Source of the DNA: Carallia brachiata
Taxonomy: Eukaryota > Streptophyta > Magnoliopsida > Malpighiales > Rhizophoraceae
Reading direction: 5' to 3'
Length of the DNA: 64,000 bases
Assembly (NCBI GenBank): GCA_021464245.1
Contig: JADCRB010000024.1
Location: 181,681-245,680, forward strand
The notes beneath the pieces are model-generated. The model made no database searches. It saw only the letters and a program-made list of their open reading frames with translations, and was not told the origin of the DNA. Below are positions 25,101 to 37,862 of the stretch, in pieces (the stretch's first letter is position 1; each line of letters opens with the position of its first letter). The position numbers and the translations under genes are program-made.

Positions 25101-27110
25101 GATTGAGAGATCTGTGGTAAAAGCAAAAGAAAAGAAATTTAAAGCTGTCATGCTAATTATATAGAAGAAGACAAAGAGAGGACTATCACCGGCATGCAAT
25201 TTTCAAAATGGGGGGAGCGTCCCTATTCCAGTCAAATACCCAACAAATTTTTTACCCATTTCTTGGTGTGCCTCACCGACAGTCTGAACATTCCTTTAAA
25301 ATTGTTCTATTGGGTCTATTTTCAACATATTCTAGATTCGTGATGCATTTTCCAGGTGAAAGAATCATGTATGATTAAGTTGATTTCAAACCCCATCAAT
25401 CATATAATTTATGTAAAAATTGTCATTGGTGCTCAATTATGAATTATAAAAAAACAGTGGCCAAGTAGAACAACCACATCGGAGATTAAAGTTCCAAGTT
25501 TCAAACCTTTAAATCTGTTAGGAATCATTTCCTTAACATTTGAACCAACACTTGTTGGTAATTATGAATTATAAGAAAGTATAAGAAATTACGACATTAT
25601 GGGGATTGAAAAAGAATAAGATTATGCAATTATACAATTGTTTTCGCAACGGATATCATGATCTGATTAACATGATTGGTTGTGTGGTCCATTACTTGCA
25701 CCCCAAAAGCTGGATTCTTAACGTGAAATTAAAGAGACTTGACTTTCTGTGCTAACTAATTAGGGTTTTCCCCGGAAAAGAAGAATAATTCTATTGATGA
25801 AAAGGGGGTGCTGCTGGCCAGAGGCCACGGTGGCGGTTGGAGCGTCGAAAATGAGACTGAAAGGACAACAAGCACAGCGCAGGAACACCGATTGGGGAGG
25901 GACCGTTACTAAGGTTATCGGGGCAGCGCAATTTTTCCTGTTTTCTCATTTTGTTGAAAGGAAACGATGTTGAACTTACGAGTTAATTTCTCTAAAGTAA
26001 AGTCTTAAATTTGAATATTTTAAATAAAAAAATGACTGTTTGGGATAGTTTTTTTTTAATAAAAAATCTAATAAAAATTTTAATCGAAATTATTCTAAAT
26101 TTAATATAATTTTTAAATATTAGAGTATAAAAAAAAAAAAACGAGATTGAGGAGGCGGGGAAACGACATACAGCTGTAGAGTAGTACTGATCATGAAAAG
26201 GATGAGAAAAAAAAAAGGAATAGTGTCGGCCGAATGCACCGTACCATCAACGAACCCCACCACGTGATCATCAGTATATCGAAACTCCCAACATACCCTC
26301 CTTTCTAATTATTCAACGTTTGTTGTGATAAAAGCGAAAAACAGGACATGGGCGGGCCTCATGGGAAGGCTCCAGCTTTTTCAAGGTTTTAAAAAAGTTA
26401 GAACTATTGAAATGTAAAAAATAAATTAAATTAAAATAATTAAATAATTTATTAAATATTATTAAATTAATTATATTATTGTTAAGTGTCTCGCTCACGT
26501 AATCAAACTTGGGAAGCAACAGTGGTAAGCAATGACTCTTCATGATCAACCCATAACGGTGTCGTTTATGGTCCTACTATACTGTCAAAATCAAATTATC
26601 ATTGTGCCATAAAATTGATAGTGACAGAGCTTGTGCTGTGTTTTGCTTGCAAATTCAAGAAGAAACCTCAGAAAGAGATTCCTGGTTGGTAAATAATAAG
26701 AACAGATAAAAATAAGGGTGTTATTACATATGCATATACAGACGAAATTTTTACATTGTGTTTATATGGATTCGGTTTGTAAAATTACGAATACTTTTTA
26801 TATAATTGTAATAAAAAAAATATAAAATAGAAAAAATATAATATTTTTTATATTATTTATTATTATTATAATTACATAAAAAATCTTGTAAATGCTTAAA
26901 TTACGTACACGTGGACACAATGTAGAAATCAACGTCTGTACATAAATATTTTCCGTAAAAATAATGTTGGCTGAAGGATTGTTTAAGCACAAAGACACTG
27001 TTCCTCTTCATTATCAGAATAATAATGCAAATGCATGGAAAAGAAGAAGTAGCTGGCTTCTACTACCAGTTCCACTCACTTTCACCTTAAAAACTTTGCT
27101 CTTACACAGC
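22120..27110. other. Intergenic region between LINE remnant and NAT6
   Basis: No recognisable gene. Low-complexity CT and A runs, AT-rich stretches (26040-26480, 26790-26900) and short unsupported frames. Around 24440-24520 and 25455-25520 are weak B-box-like motifs that may be old SINE relics, without confirmed ends. Confidence 0.5.
22711..23006 (+). repeat. Two-copy tandem repeat, 148-bp period, CT-rich
   Basis: TCATATCGAAACAAATTATT at 22711 recurs as TCATATCCAAATAAATTATT at 22859. Both are followed by TTTTCTCTCTACTTT and a matching series (AATGATATAAGAGAAAATTAGATTC / AATAATATAAAAGAAAATTAAATTC). The copies have diverged by several substitutions. Confidence 0.75.
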
Positions 27111-27734
27111 TTTTATAGTTTTGTCTTCTAGGCACTTTTGTTCTCTCTCTCTCTCTCTTTCTTCTTCTTTTTTTCCCGCTTTGCATAGCATCTGCCATCT
27201 GGGTTTAGTGGAAATCACCTTTTCTCTTTTTCTTGTTTGGTATGGTGGGGTGCATGATTTTTGTTTGACTTTAAATTCTTTGTCACTCGGAGGGTTTTTC
27301 TTCCTTTCAAGATTTTGCTGTAGTTAAAAGGTACTCTTCCCTGCCTTTCTTTTCATTTTCTTTTTCCTTTTTGTTTGCAATAATTCATACCATTGTTGTC
27401 ACTTTTACTGTTGCACTGTCATTTGCCATTGCGCTTAAAATCTTACTTTTTTAATCTTTGGTTTCCATTTTTATTGCACATGTGGGTTGGTCACTCTCAT
27501 GGGTCTTCACATTATTGAGCATTGTTGAGTGTTCTCTCTGATTACTTGTCAGTTCAGTGAGTTTCAGTGAAATTTGGGATCTGGGTTGTGCTTTAATTTG
27601 GGTATTTGTGCTGCTTTTTACTACATTTTAGTTTCTGAAACTTCTGCATTTTTTTTTTTGGTTTACTTCTTTTTTCACTTTTGGTATGTTTTCTAGAGGG
27701 AGAAAGTTGTAGAAAGGAAGCAAGAGAAAGGTTG

Positions 27735-30700
27735 ATGGCTGGAGGTGGAGGAAAGGCGGAAGAGCTGCAGCCACACCCACCAAGGGAGCAATTACCTCAC
27801 ATTTATTTCTGCATGACCAGTCCACCCCCATGGTGTGAGTACTCTTTATGTTTACTTAGAATACTGTTTTGAGTGCCTGTGTACTTTTGTTTTGTGGCGC
27901 TTGGATTCTGAATCTTCTGTTGAATTCTTAAGGGAAGTGTTGAGTATATCTACCTGGGTATGTTTTGTGTTAGCCTTTTCCATTTGTTAATTGTCTTTTT
28001 GGATATGCTTTCTGGGCAACTTTGATTTAGTGGAAATTGGCTCTCTTTCTGTTGGATACTCCTTTTCAAAAGGCTAAATGCTGTATCCCCTAGGATAAAC
28101 TTCACTGATTAGCCTGTTGAAGATTCTGGCTGTCTTGAAATTCTAACTAAAGAAAAAGAAAAGCAACCAGCAACCTTTTATTAGTAGTTTGGGGATTATA
28201 CTTTTGTGTTCTGTCAGATTTTATTTTTTTCCCTGCAATTTTTGTGTTAATGTACTTTTGTTGGAAAATTGGGGTTCCGTCCTCTTTCGTCTTCGATAAA
28301 ATTTCAATTGTTTGCTCATCCTATGGGCATCATTTTCCATTTTAATATGCTCTGAAGTTATAATTTCAGATACTTGAGTTCCTCTTTTGGTATAATCTTT
28401 CACATTTGTACATTGTTACAAAGTGTGTGCTGGCGTTTTGTTGACCATTAGAGAATATGATGCAGCTGAGGCTATCCTACTTGGCTTCCAACATTACCTC
28501 GTGATGCTAGGGACGACAGTCCTTATTCCTACTGCCCTTGTTCCCCAAATGGGAGGTGGAAATGTAAGGCCTACTGGGAAATATTTGCATGTGATGGATA
28601 CATTGTTTCCATCGAGGATGATTATTTGTTCCAGAATTGACCTGTGGTCATTGGAATCTATCAATTGCAGAAGGAGAAGGCCCAAGTGATTCAGACGCTA
28701 CTGTTTGTTGCTGGTTTGAACACATTGCTTCAGAGTTTGTTTGGGACTCGATTGCCAGCCGTTATTGGAGGCTCTTATACCTTCGTGCCAACTACAATTT
28801 CAATTATCCTTGCTGGTCGGTTTAGCGATACTCAAGATCCTATTCAGGTTTCATAACCTAGAGCTTTCCCATTATTAAGGTTGTCCTACTTTAAATGTAA
28901 AGTTAATGCTACCAAGCTAATGGCTTGGGGGCTTCTACTGCCCAATAACTATTCATTCCATGTTAGATAGTGCATCATGTTGCTAAAACAAGTTGCATCA
29001 TGTTGCTAAAACAAGTTTTAAAAAACTGAAGGGAAAAAAAGGAACAAAATTTTCAGTCATAGTACTTGTTCAAAACTAGAATAATATTTTACCGATTTTT
29101 CATGTTGTGTTGGTAACTCCATGGTAACGTTTGATGCCTATACAGAAATTTAAGCGGATAATGCGTGCAATTCAAGGTGCCCTTATTGTTGCTTCAACAC
29201 TTCAGATTGTTCTAGGCTTTAGTGGCCTTTGGCGTAATGTCGCCAGGTTAGTTCACAATAAAATGAACAGATTTTCTTTATTAATAATATTGTAATCTTT
29301 TAAAGAAAGAGGTTATTGTTCTGTATGTGGTCCTGGATCGTTGTATATCATATGCCAAGTGCACTTATTTTATTTGACCAGTTGTACAAAATTTCATTTT
29401 GCTGTTGTCGAGACATTTTTTTTCCCTAAATCATTAGAATATTTGACATATTAAGGAACTTTTTTACATCTCTCTGGAGTATCTAGTTCTTGCTTGACCA
29501 GAGTCTGCATTACAGCAGAAGCTAAATAATCTGTCATGAGAAGCATCCATTGAGGTTAAAAGTCTTGTCATTTCCACTTTTTCAGGTTCTTAAGTCCACT
29601 TTCAGCTACTCCTTTGGTTGCTCTAGTTGGTTTTGGGCTGTATGAGTTTGGTTTTCCTGGGGTAAGCTTTATTTTGCTGTATGCGCCTGAAAGGAGACAT
29701 GTACAACACGTAATTATTACATTAAGATTTTTTTATGCTCTTGCATCAATGTTTTAATTTGATGTTTAGGTTGCCAAATGTGTGGAGATTGGATTGCCAG
29801 AGTTAGTCTTATTGGTGTTTATTTCACAGGTATTTTTTTTGCTGATTTGTTGCTTGTGCTGTTTCCTGTTGCCAGAGTTTCCTGTTGTTTGTTTCCTGTT
29901 TCTCTTTTTTTCCTTTTTCTTTCCATATATCTGTATTAATCTTATGACATAAGGTTAGGCTGAGTTAATTTTAAATGTTTGTTTTGCAGTATATGCCCCA
30001 TGTCATTAAGGCAGGAAGTCATGTCTTTGATCGTTTTGCTGTCATATTTGCTGTGGTCATTGTATGGATTTATGCTCACTTACTTACAGTAGGCGGGGCT
30101 TATAATGGTACGTCACCGAATACACAAGCAACTTGTCGTACTGATCGTGCTGGACTCATAGACGCTGCTCCTTGGTAAGTCTGTGAAGTGTGCTTCAAGC
30201 AGCTGTGCACATCAGTGTTTATTCATTGGCATAAATTGAGACATATGTGTGGGGTTTTTACCTGCTACTGGTTACAGTTTTTAGCTGTCCGCTGTGTGGT
30301 CATTATAGTCTGGTAATGTTTAATCAAAATGCTTTTAGAGTTCAGTTATGAGTTATGACCAAGCCTTCTAAGTTTGGTAAATGGTGTCCTCTACAACAAT
30401 TCACTTGCCTCAGCATTTTTCAAACATTCATGTGATATGTTGTTCGTGTAGAAGATATTATGGTGGGAAGATAAAATTTATATGGCTGGTTATATTTGGA
30501 GATGCTGCTTAGATCAGTTGTGTGAGCTTGGGGGTCCGGGCCATTTTGGAGACCTTTAAGTGGGAGATAATTTGTTGCGCGTTATAAAACAAGGATTTTT
30601 GTTTCTTAATCCATGCTAAGTTCATTTTGATAAATCAAACAAATTATCTGGTTTCTAGATGGTACCTGAAGGTGGCTTATGGCGTAACATATTGCTTTTT

Positions 30701-32562
30701 TAAAGCAATAGCAAATTGCCGTAAACATGCATCTATCGTTCTCTACTTCCTAATTGGAATTATTGGTCTTTGCAGGATAAGAGTTCCTTATCCCTTCCAG
30801 TGGGGACCACCTTCATTTGATGCTGGTGAGGCCTTTGCCATGATGATGGCATCCTTTGTGGCTCTTGTCGAGGTTTGTCACCTCTCTCTTCTCCTCCCTC
30901 CCCCTCCTCCCCCCAAGAAAAAAAGTTTTCTTTGCCTTGCAACATCCACAGTTATCACCATTATACCAAGAATCAAATCTTGTCACACATTGCAGTCCTA
31001 TGCATCCCTTGCATTGTAAACTTCTTCTAGCAGTGAGCGAAATTGTTTGTTTGGACCTACAACTTTGTAGGTTCCCTTGTAAAGGTATTCTATATTCTGG
31101 ACTTCTTCTTTATGGAGTGTGCACATGTGCATCATTTGATGTGACTTGCTTGATTACATGTATGATATTTAGACCCTGAAGTTTACACATTTTCATTCAA
31201 TGGATGAGCAGTCTACTGGTGCATTTATAGTGGTGTCGAGGTATGCAAGTGCGACTCCAATGCCGCCTTCTGTTCTTAGCCGTGGCATTGGTTGGCAGGT
31301 AAGTGAAAAAGGAACTAGTTATATGTGGCTGTTTTATGTGTCTATTTTATGAGGAGAATCTATTTCTGGCATAAAAGAATCTTATTGTCCATCCTTGAGG
31401 TGGAAAAGATTTTGACTTCCTGCAAGGAATGATGGTGACATTGTTCAAGAATGATGCAAAACTATCACCTTGTTTCTGCACATGATCAAAACTCGCAAGC
31501 TTGCCGAACACGTATTTGTGGAAATCAAATTACTCTTGTGAGATTAACATTTTATTTCTTCTCAGGGAGTTGCTATTTTGCTTTCTGGCCTGTTTGGAAC
31601 TGTGAATGGATCCTCAGTGTCTGTGTAAGTCTCTCAGTAGGACAACCTTCATTTGTTCATTAGCATGTCTTTGTCAGTTTAGGATCAGATGTTAACATTA
31701 TCATGTACAGGGAGAATGCTGGTCTTTTGGCCTTGACAAAAGTTGGTAGCCGCAGGGTAGTCCAAATATCAGCTGGATTCATGCTTTTCTTTTCCATTCT
31801 TGGTGAGTTGTCAAACTGAGAGGATTTGTTGAACCCGTGCAGGTTGCTGTATGATCAATCCTTTTTGAGATTATGATGTTCTTGTGTCATTAAAATTGGC
31901 ATTATTGTGCAGGAAAATTTGGAGCAGTCTTTGCTTCAATTCCGTCGCCCATTGTTGCTGCATTGTATTGCCTTTTCTTTGCTTACGTGGGTACGTGTAC
32001 TGTATTTGATTGTTGATACATTCGGATCTCCTTTTATCTTTTGCTTTGGATATGTTCTTTATTTTGTTCCTTCATTGTGAATGTGTAGGTGCTGGAGGTC
32101 TTAGCTTCCTTCAGTTCTGCAACCTCAACACCTTCCGGACAAAGTTCATATTAGGCTTCTCAATTTTCATTGGTTTGTCTGTGCCACAATACTTCAATGA
32201 GTATATTGCAATTAAGGGCTTTGGTCCAGTCCACACAACCGCAAGATGGGTATGCTTTACAATTTTCGACCCCCTCCAATATACTTTTCTGCCTAAGCTC
32301 ATGCTAGGGACTGACAGAAATATTTCATGCTTTCTTTTATTGGCAGTTCAACGACATGGTGAATGTTCCCTTCTCATCAGAAGCATTTGTTGCTGGATGT
32401 GTGGCATATTTCCTGGACAACACACTGCACAAGAAAGATTCCATCAGGAAAGATAGGGGTAAGCACTGGTGGGACAAATTCCGGTCGTTCAAGGGTGATT
32501 TGAGGAGTGAAGAATTCTACTCCCTGCCTTTCAAGCTAAACAAATATTTCCCATCCGTGTGA
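27735..32562 (+). CDS. NAT6: Nucleobase-ascorbate transporter, NAT6-like
   Basis: Multi-pass plasma-membrane permease of the NAT/NCS2 family (xanthine/uracil permease fold). Its plant substrates are nucleobases or unproven. Fourteen exons: 27735-27834, 28466-28563, 28671-28847, 29146-29246, 29586-29661, 29770-29829, 29990-30174, 30776-30872, 31212-31298, 31566-31624, 31711-31802, 31913-31990, 32089-32249, 32347-32562. Frame intact, 528 aa; Arabidopsis NAT6 is nearly the same. Motifs: soluble start (MAGGGGKAEELQPHPP), QH motif in GFQHYLVMLG, SYTFVPTTISI, SFDAGEAFAMMMASFVALVE, signature around VENAGLLALTKVGSR, and the conserved end DKFRSFKGDLRSEEFYSLPF...KYFPSV. TM helices are dense throughout the middle. 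A 5' leader with a likely leader intron precedes the ATG (about 27120-27700). Confidence 0.96.
28972..29017 (+). repeat. Perfect 23-bp tandem duplication in NAT6 intron 3
   Basis: GCATCATGTTGCTAAAACAAGTT occurs twice back to back inside the intron between exons 3 and 4. It is non-coding and looks recent because the copies are identical. Confidence 0.85.
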
Positions 32563-35500
32563 TATAAATGAGACTATATTCTGATCTGGGATTGATCTTT
32601 TCACGCGTAAGTCTTCTGGATAGCTCTTTGTGCAATCACATTTAAATGTTGTCATCGTTCCCTCTTTTGTTTAACCCTGTCACACGCTATATAGCAGTAT
32701 CAGAGAGACCCTTCTTTATAGGATGCCTTACTACATTTTGTTGAATTTGCTGTTGGTTGGAAATCCAATGGAAGCTATGGACTTGAACAAGCAATGAAAC
32801 AGTTCTTATTGCCTTTGTATGTTTCCCATTTTGTCGATTTAAACTGTGGGTATGATTATATTTTAAACGGGAGGTTAGAGTAAAACGAAGTGCCTCAACG
32901 ACCCTGAACCATGGTTGGCCATGTGTAAACCAGTCGAGCCTGACCCGATAGGACCATCCTAGCCGGTGCCATTTCCGTGCAAATGTTGGTGTAGGAAGGG
33001 GCCCTTTTTTGTTTATTGTAGGGTGGTTGGCTTAATTTGATTCCAAGCAAGTTTTAGTACGGTACCATGGTAGCAGGATAACTGAACTATGCTCCACAAT
33101 GAAGTTCGTATTGCCCCACGAAAAGACATGTAGTAATGCCTGTTGACTCTTCATGAATTGATCAATTCTTAGGAAGCAGTGGAAAAAGAAGAAAAAAGTG
33201 GCCCAGATTGCTTTTGGCAAGGGATAAAAGTCAAGATTGAAGCCGAAGTAGGCGGAAGAATATGTAGGCAAAAGTTTCAATCAAGCCCATGTTATTCCCG
33301 CATTCTTCGTCTCTGTTGTCAGACTAAAATTGTGAAACATGTTTGACCAAAAAAATAAAATAAAAACAAAAACTGTAAAACATTCTATCAAAGGGGAGCA
33401 ATGCTTTGGAAAAAATTTTCAAAATGGAACAAAATTATATGCAACAATTGCTTTTTTTTTTTTTCCCTTGCCCAAATTAAGTGAATCCAGTAATGCAAGT
33501 GAGCATTATCAAAAGGCCATAAATGTGTAAGTAACAGGGTGCACCCATAACAATAATGGCAAAGGCGTTGTTTTACTGCATTCAGATCGAACATGAACTC
33601 TTTCTGGGAGAGAAAAAGGACCAGGGCATCTCACTTACTTTAGAAGAATATTAATTTCCCAAGATGGAGCAAAATTAGTAAGGAAAACAAAAAATCATTG
33701 CACAGTGGCAAAAGGCCTGGTGCCAATTCTGCAAAAGCAAACGTGCAAAGCAGATGCTTTCTTTCGCAGTAAAAGCCCCTTCAGACTTCCAAGCACCCAG
33801 CAGATGCTGATAAAAGGATGTTACTTCACATTCAAAACAAACTCACAGAATTCTTAAAATTTCGAGTTCGAATCTTATTGGTTGCTGTTCTCGTATGAAT
33901 GAATGACACATAAGTTCTATTGTAAATTCTTAGTGGTCTGTAGGCAATACCCAATCTTAGGATAGGGATATCCCTTCAATCCTCCAACTTTTCTGCGGAA
34001 AAAAAAAAAAAAAGAATTCTTGAGGTATCGACCTCATCTCATTGGTCTAACTTTGGAGATAAACTTCTCAGGTCTCCGACGAACCCCACTTGGTTTGTAG
34101 GTCGAACTAACATAAAGAGGAAACACCACTCATTCTATCTAAATTGAACCATAGACAATTGTTAACTAATCTCTTGAAAAAAAAATCTTGGCGAAAACAT
34201 TATTGTCTGCTAAGTGCACATGAAACTTTGGCTGACGTTGGACACTTTGTTCTAAATTAAATAAGCTAGTGGAACCTTGAAAACAAATATTTTTTAATTC
34301 CAATAGATCCCATTTGTCTCAAATAAACAACAGACTAGAAGATTTTAGCCAGACACAAAATTACAAGAGACACCAAAGCTCAATTCTTGGTTATCTGTCG
34401 TGTGTTATAGGTACATAAGGTGAAAGACAACAAAACCTATCTCTTTATCTCTCTACAAGAAGCCTAAAAACACTCAATTTGATGTTAGTTGAGGGAGGTC
34501 GTGTAAAAGATTAATTAGGATGTTAAACCAATAAATGCCATGGTGGGGACAATGGGGACCGACAAATATTGTCACTATTTGCTTCCCCACTCCAGTATTG
34601 AAAAGGAGGAACTGAAGTGAATGCTACCCACAAATCCCATTCTTGAATCAACAATAAACAACAGAAAAATTTTGGGTTTTCTCATTTATATTTATGGCTG
34701 TACAGATTCTGTGCAAAAGAGGTTAAGATCCTTGATGTAATACTAAACGCAAATCTCTATATATCCTCACATTTAGACTAAAGAAAGAAGTTCTGTACTA
34801 CCTAACAAAATGGCTTGGCTTCTTCTTGCACATTAAGAAATGTTGCATATATGATAAATCAACAAAATTGAGAATTACAACATGATTCAACAAGAGAAAA
34901 TTACATACTACCTAATGTGTGTTTAATTTGAAACTTTTCAAAGTCTCATGGCAGTTTGGAGGATTGTAATTAAAATTGTGCAGTGTTTTTGTTTGCAGTA
35001 AAAGGAAAAAAAAAAGTTATTTTACCAAATTACCGTTATATAATAGTATCCATCAGTCCCTTTACCACCAAAACATTGATGCCATTTCTGCAAGATCTAC
35101 AAGCCATCAATGAAAAGGTGTAGCTCTGGATGACGGGTTTTTTAAAATGTCTTATAGGGCCATTTTGGATTGACAGTAAAGTTCAATCAAGAAAACAAGA
35201 AAAAATTTCTGGGTTTTAAATTCAGTCATGATGACTAATCTCTTCGTCTGGACAACAACTGAGATCTCCAAAACCACAGGCTCACCATGAGATTCCATGT
35301 CAGGAATCATTATTCTGCAAGATAAAGGTGAAAATAAAGGCTAAAGTTTCTCAATTTGAAACTTTTTTAATTTATGATCACATTTTGTCTACTGTATCAC
35401 CTTCTCCCCCATTTATAAATTTTTATTTAGTTATTGTTGTTTTGTTATTATTATTATTATTATCAACTTTTATTGTTTTTATTTTGTCTACTATTATCGT

Positions 35501-36944
35501 TTTACTCTCCCGTTATCACTAACAGTGCGATTAGACCACTGAGCATTTAATAAGAAAAAATAAATAAATTTAACACAAAGGCAAAAAAAAAAAACTAGTA
35601 ACTGGTCCGTTATCAAATATTTAAAAAAAAAAAAAAGAACTTAAAGGTTGGTCTCCCACAAACCATAGAGGATAAATTTACGCAAAAAATTCGTTCATCA
35701 AAAAAATTTTAGCTAGCCAGATTTTTTTTTTTTAGACGTTGAAAAATTAAAAAAATTACTAAAATTCGAATATAAGATCGAAAGGTTTTAACAGAATATT
35801 TCAATCAATTAGTATACTAAGCAAAACGTTGGATTCATTTATTGCAATGTGATAGACATGTAGATTTTTAATCAACTATTCATTCATGTAACCGTCAAAC
35901 AATCGTTTAAGGCATTAAATTCAATTATTCTTGGGGTAAAAGTTGCTTTGCTTGGGTAATATAGTGACGTTTTCTGTCATGTTTTCATCCACAAATGCAT
36001 GCACTGTAACCGTCAAACAATAGTTTAGGGCATTATATTCAACTGATGTCATCGTTCTTGTTCTTGTCTAGAAAAGGTCTAGATAAATCAATGACGTTTT
36101 TCTCTTTCAAGTTTCAAACCCCCATAACCTTTGATTATTAACATGGTGATATAAACGTTCAGTGCTGACTTTTTCCGGACCCATAGGGCCATAAGTAACA
36201 ATAAGATAGATAAAGTCATTAGTAATAATCTCATATTTGCTTGACATAAGCGTTTAAAATCACATAACTTAAGCTGATACGGAAGCATTATGTAGAAGTA
36301 ATTTTTAATGGGGAGTGTCACGAATTCGCAATGATGCGGTGCCAAATTTATGGTCTATCATTTTAATTGTGCACTCTACAAAGTTGCATCATTTTCACGT
36401 CAGAAGCCAAACTAACGGTCCTATAACAGGACGATTTAGACCTGACTTTTTAATAATTTTTCCAAAAAAACCATTTTGGACCATGGATTTAAAAGGGACG
36501 GGGTCTTTTTTTTTTTTTTTGAAAGGAACTGACAAAATGTATATCATAAATATACTGATCATTATGTTTATGAGTTAAAATTAAAGATCATCTCTTAATC
36601 GTCGTCGTTTAACTTTTTTCATAAAAAATACCTACTACTAAAACAATCTGAGTAAACGTCTTTTACACCCGACTACACTATTAACAATTAAAACTTAACA
36701 CTTACGCCCTAATCATAAATCCCTTTCAAACGGCCAGGGCTGAATGGAACAGGAAAACGTTACCACTTTAAAAATGGGTGGGTGGTGACCATAAAGTGAC
36801 TCCTAGCTACAAACTTCAATCCCCTCTGCTCTGCAGCTCTGCTTTACTTGCCGACTTTTCTTCGTTTTCTTCTTCGTCAACCACAATTTCAAAGAAGCTC
36901 AAAAAAGAAATTAAGTACAGTTTCACAGAGAGAGAGAGAGAGAG
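32563..36944. other. Intergenic region between NAT6 and PADRE genes
   Basis: NAT6 3' untranslated region followed by AT-rich DNA with no gene I can support. Holds a 5'-truncated SINE (33856-34012), ATT microsatellite (about 35446-35463), and a diverged direct repeat: TGTAACCGTCAAACAAT at about 35887 and 36005, period about 118 bp. Confidence 0.5.
33856..34012 (+). mobile_element. 5'-truncated SINE-like insertion
   Basis: Starts with a B-box-like TTCGAGTTCGAATCT, has no A box, and ends in a 14-15 base A run. AGAATTCTT flanks both sides (33847-33855 and 34013-34021), consistent with target-primed insertion. Confidence 0.55.
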
Positions 36945-37862
36945 ATGGGAAATTGTCAAGCCATAGATGCAGCAACACTGGTAGTACAACACCCAAGTGG
37001 CAAAGTAGACACTTTTTATTTGCCTGTAAGTGCTGGTGAAGTTATGAGAATGAACCCAGGTCACTACGTTGCACTTCTCCTCTCCACCACCTTGTATCGA
37101 TCCAATAGCAATGGCGAATGCCCTGACAACGCCGCCACCACAGCCACCACCACCAGCATCAAGAGTTCTGTTAGGTTAACGAGAATTAAGCTTCTCCGGC
37201 CAACGGATACTCTTGCTCTTGGTCATGTTTATAGACTCATCCCCACTCAAGGTCTTTTATTGTTTGTTTCTTTCTTTCTTTCTTTGCCTTTTGCGAAATG
37301 GCTGAAGTTGGTTAAAGTTTGGCTTTAGGTCTAACTTTGTTTTCTGGAATTTTTAGAGGTTATGAAAGGTTTGTGGACAAAGAAACAAGCAAAGCTGAAG
37401 AAAAATGAAGCAGGGTCAGCTGAGAGGCTTGGAACAGAGGCAAGATCTGATCTTGGACGATACAATCAGGTGAATTTCAAGTGAAATTATTTTTCTGATG
37501 TCACAAATTCATAAATTCAACATGGGTTTTCTTTTATGTTCATCTCCCTTCCCAAAATAAAAGAAGAAAAAAAAAACTTTCTTGAAGAAATTGAAGACCT
37601 CAACTGCTTAGAAGAGAACTCCCAAGCCCTACAATATGTCAGGTTTAGTTGGTTTTCAAATTCCTATTTCAACAATTAAAATGTAACCATTTAATGATAT
37701 TAATTCCATACTACTTATTTTAATCACACCTTAGAAAAATAATTACAGGTGACCCAAAATGGAAGGAACAGACCAGGCAGAACAGCCTCAATCAACCCTG
37801 CCTCAGCCAGATCAAAAACATGGCAACCCTCACTGAAAACCATCTCAGAGGCTGTCAGCTAA
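36945..37862 (+). CDS. PADRE (DUF4228) domain protein
   Basis: Small plant-specific protein, a family often responsive to pathogen or abiotic stress; biochemical role unknown. Three exons: 36945-37251, 37357-37469, 37749-37862. Intact frame, 177 aa. The MGNCQA start fits N-myristoylation at Gly2 and possible palmitoylation at Cys4. Next comes the PADRE core: LVVQHPSGKVDTFYLPVSAGEVM, MNPGHYVALLLS, IKLLRPTDTLALGHVYRLI, then EVMKGLWTKKQAKLKK. A serine/arginine-rich linker leads to the usual C-terminal WQPSLKTISEAVS. The leader ends with a (GA)n run directly before the ATG. Splice phases agree throughout. Confidence 0.95.

Noticed and set aside
32010..32456. 148-codon plus-strand frame
   Set aside because: Partly NAT6 exon 13 extended through introns; the exon structure explains it better.
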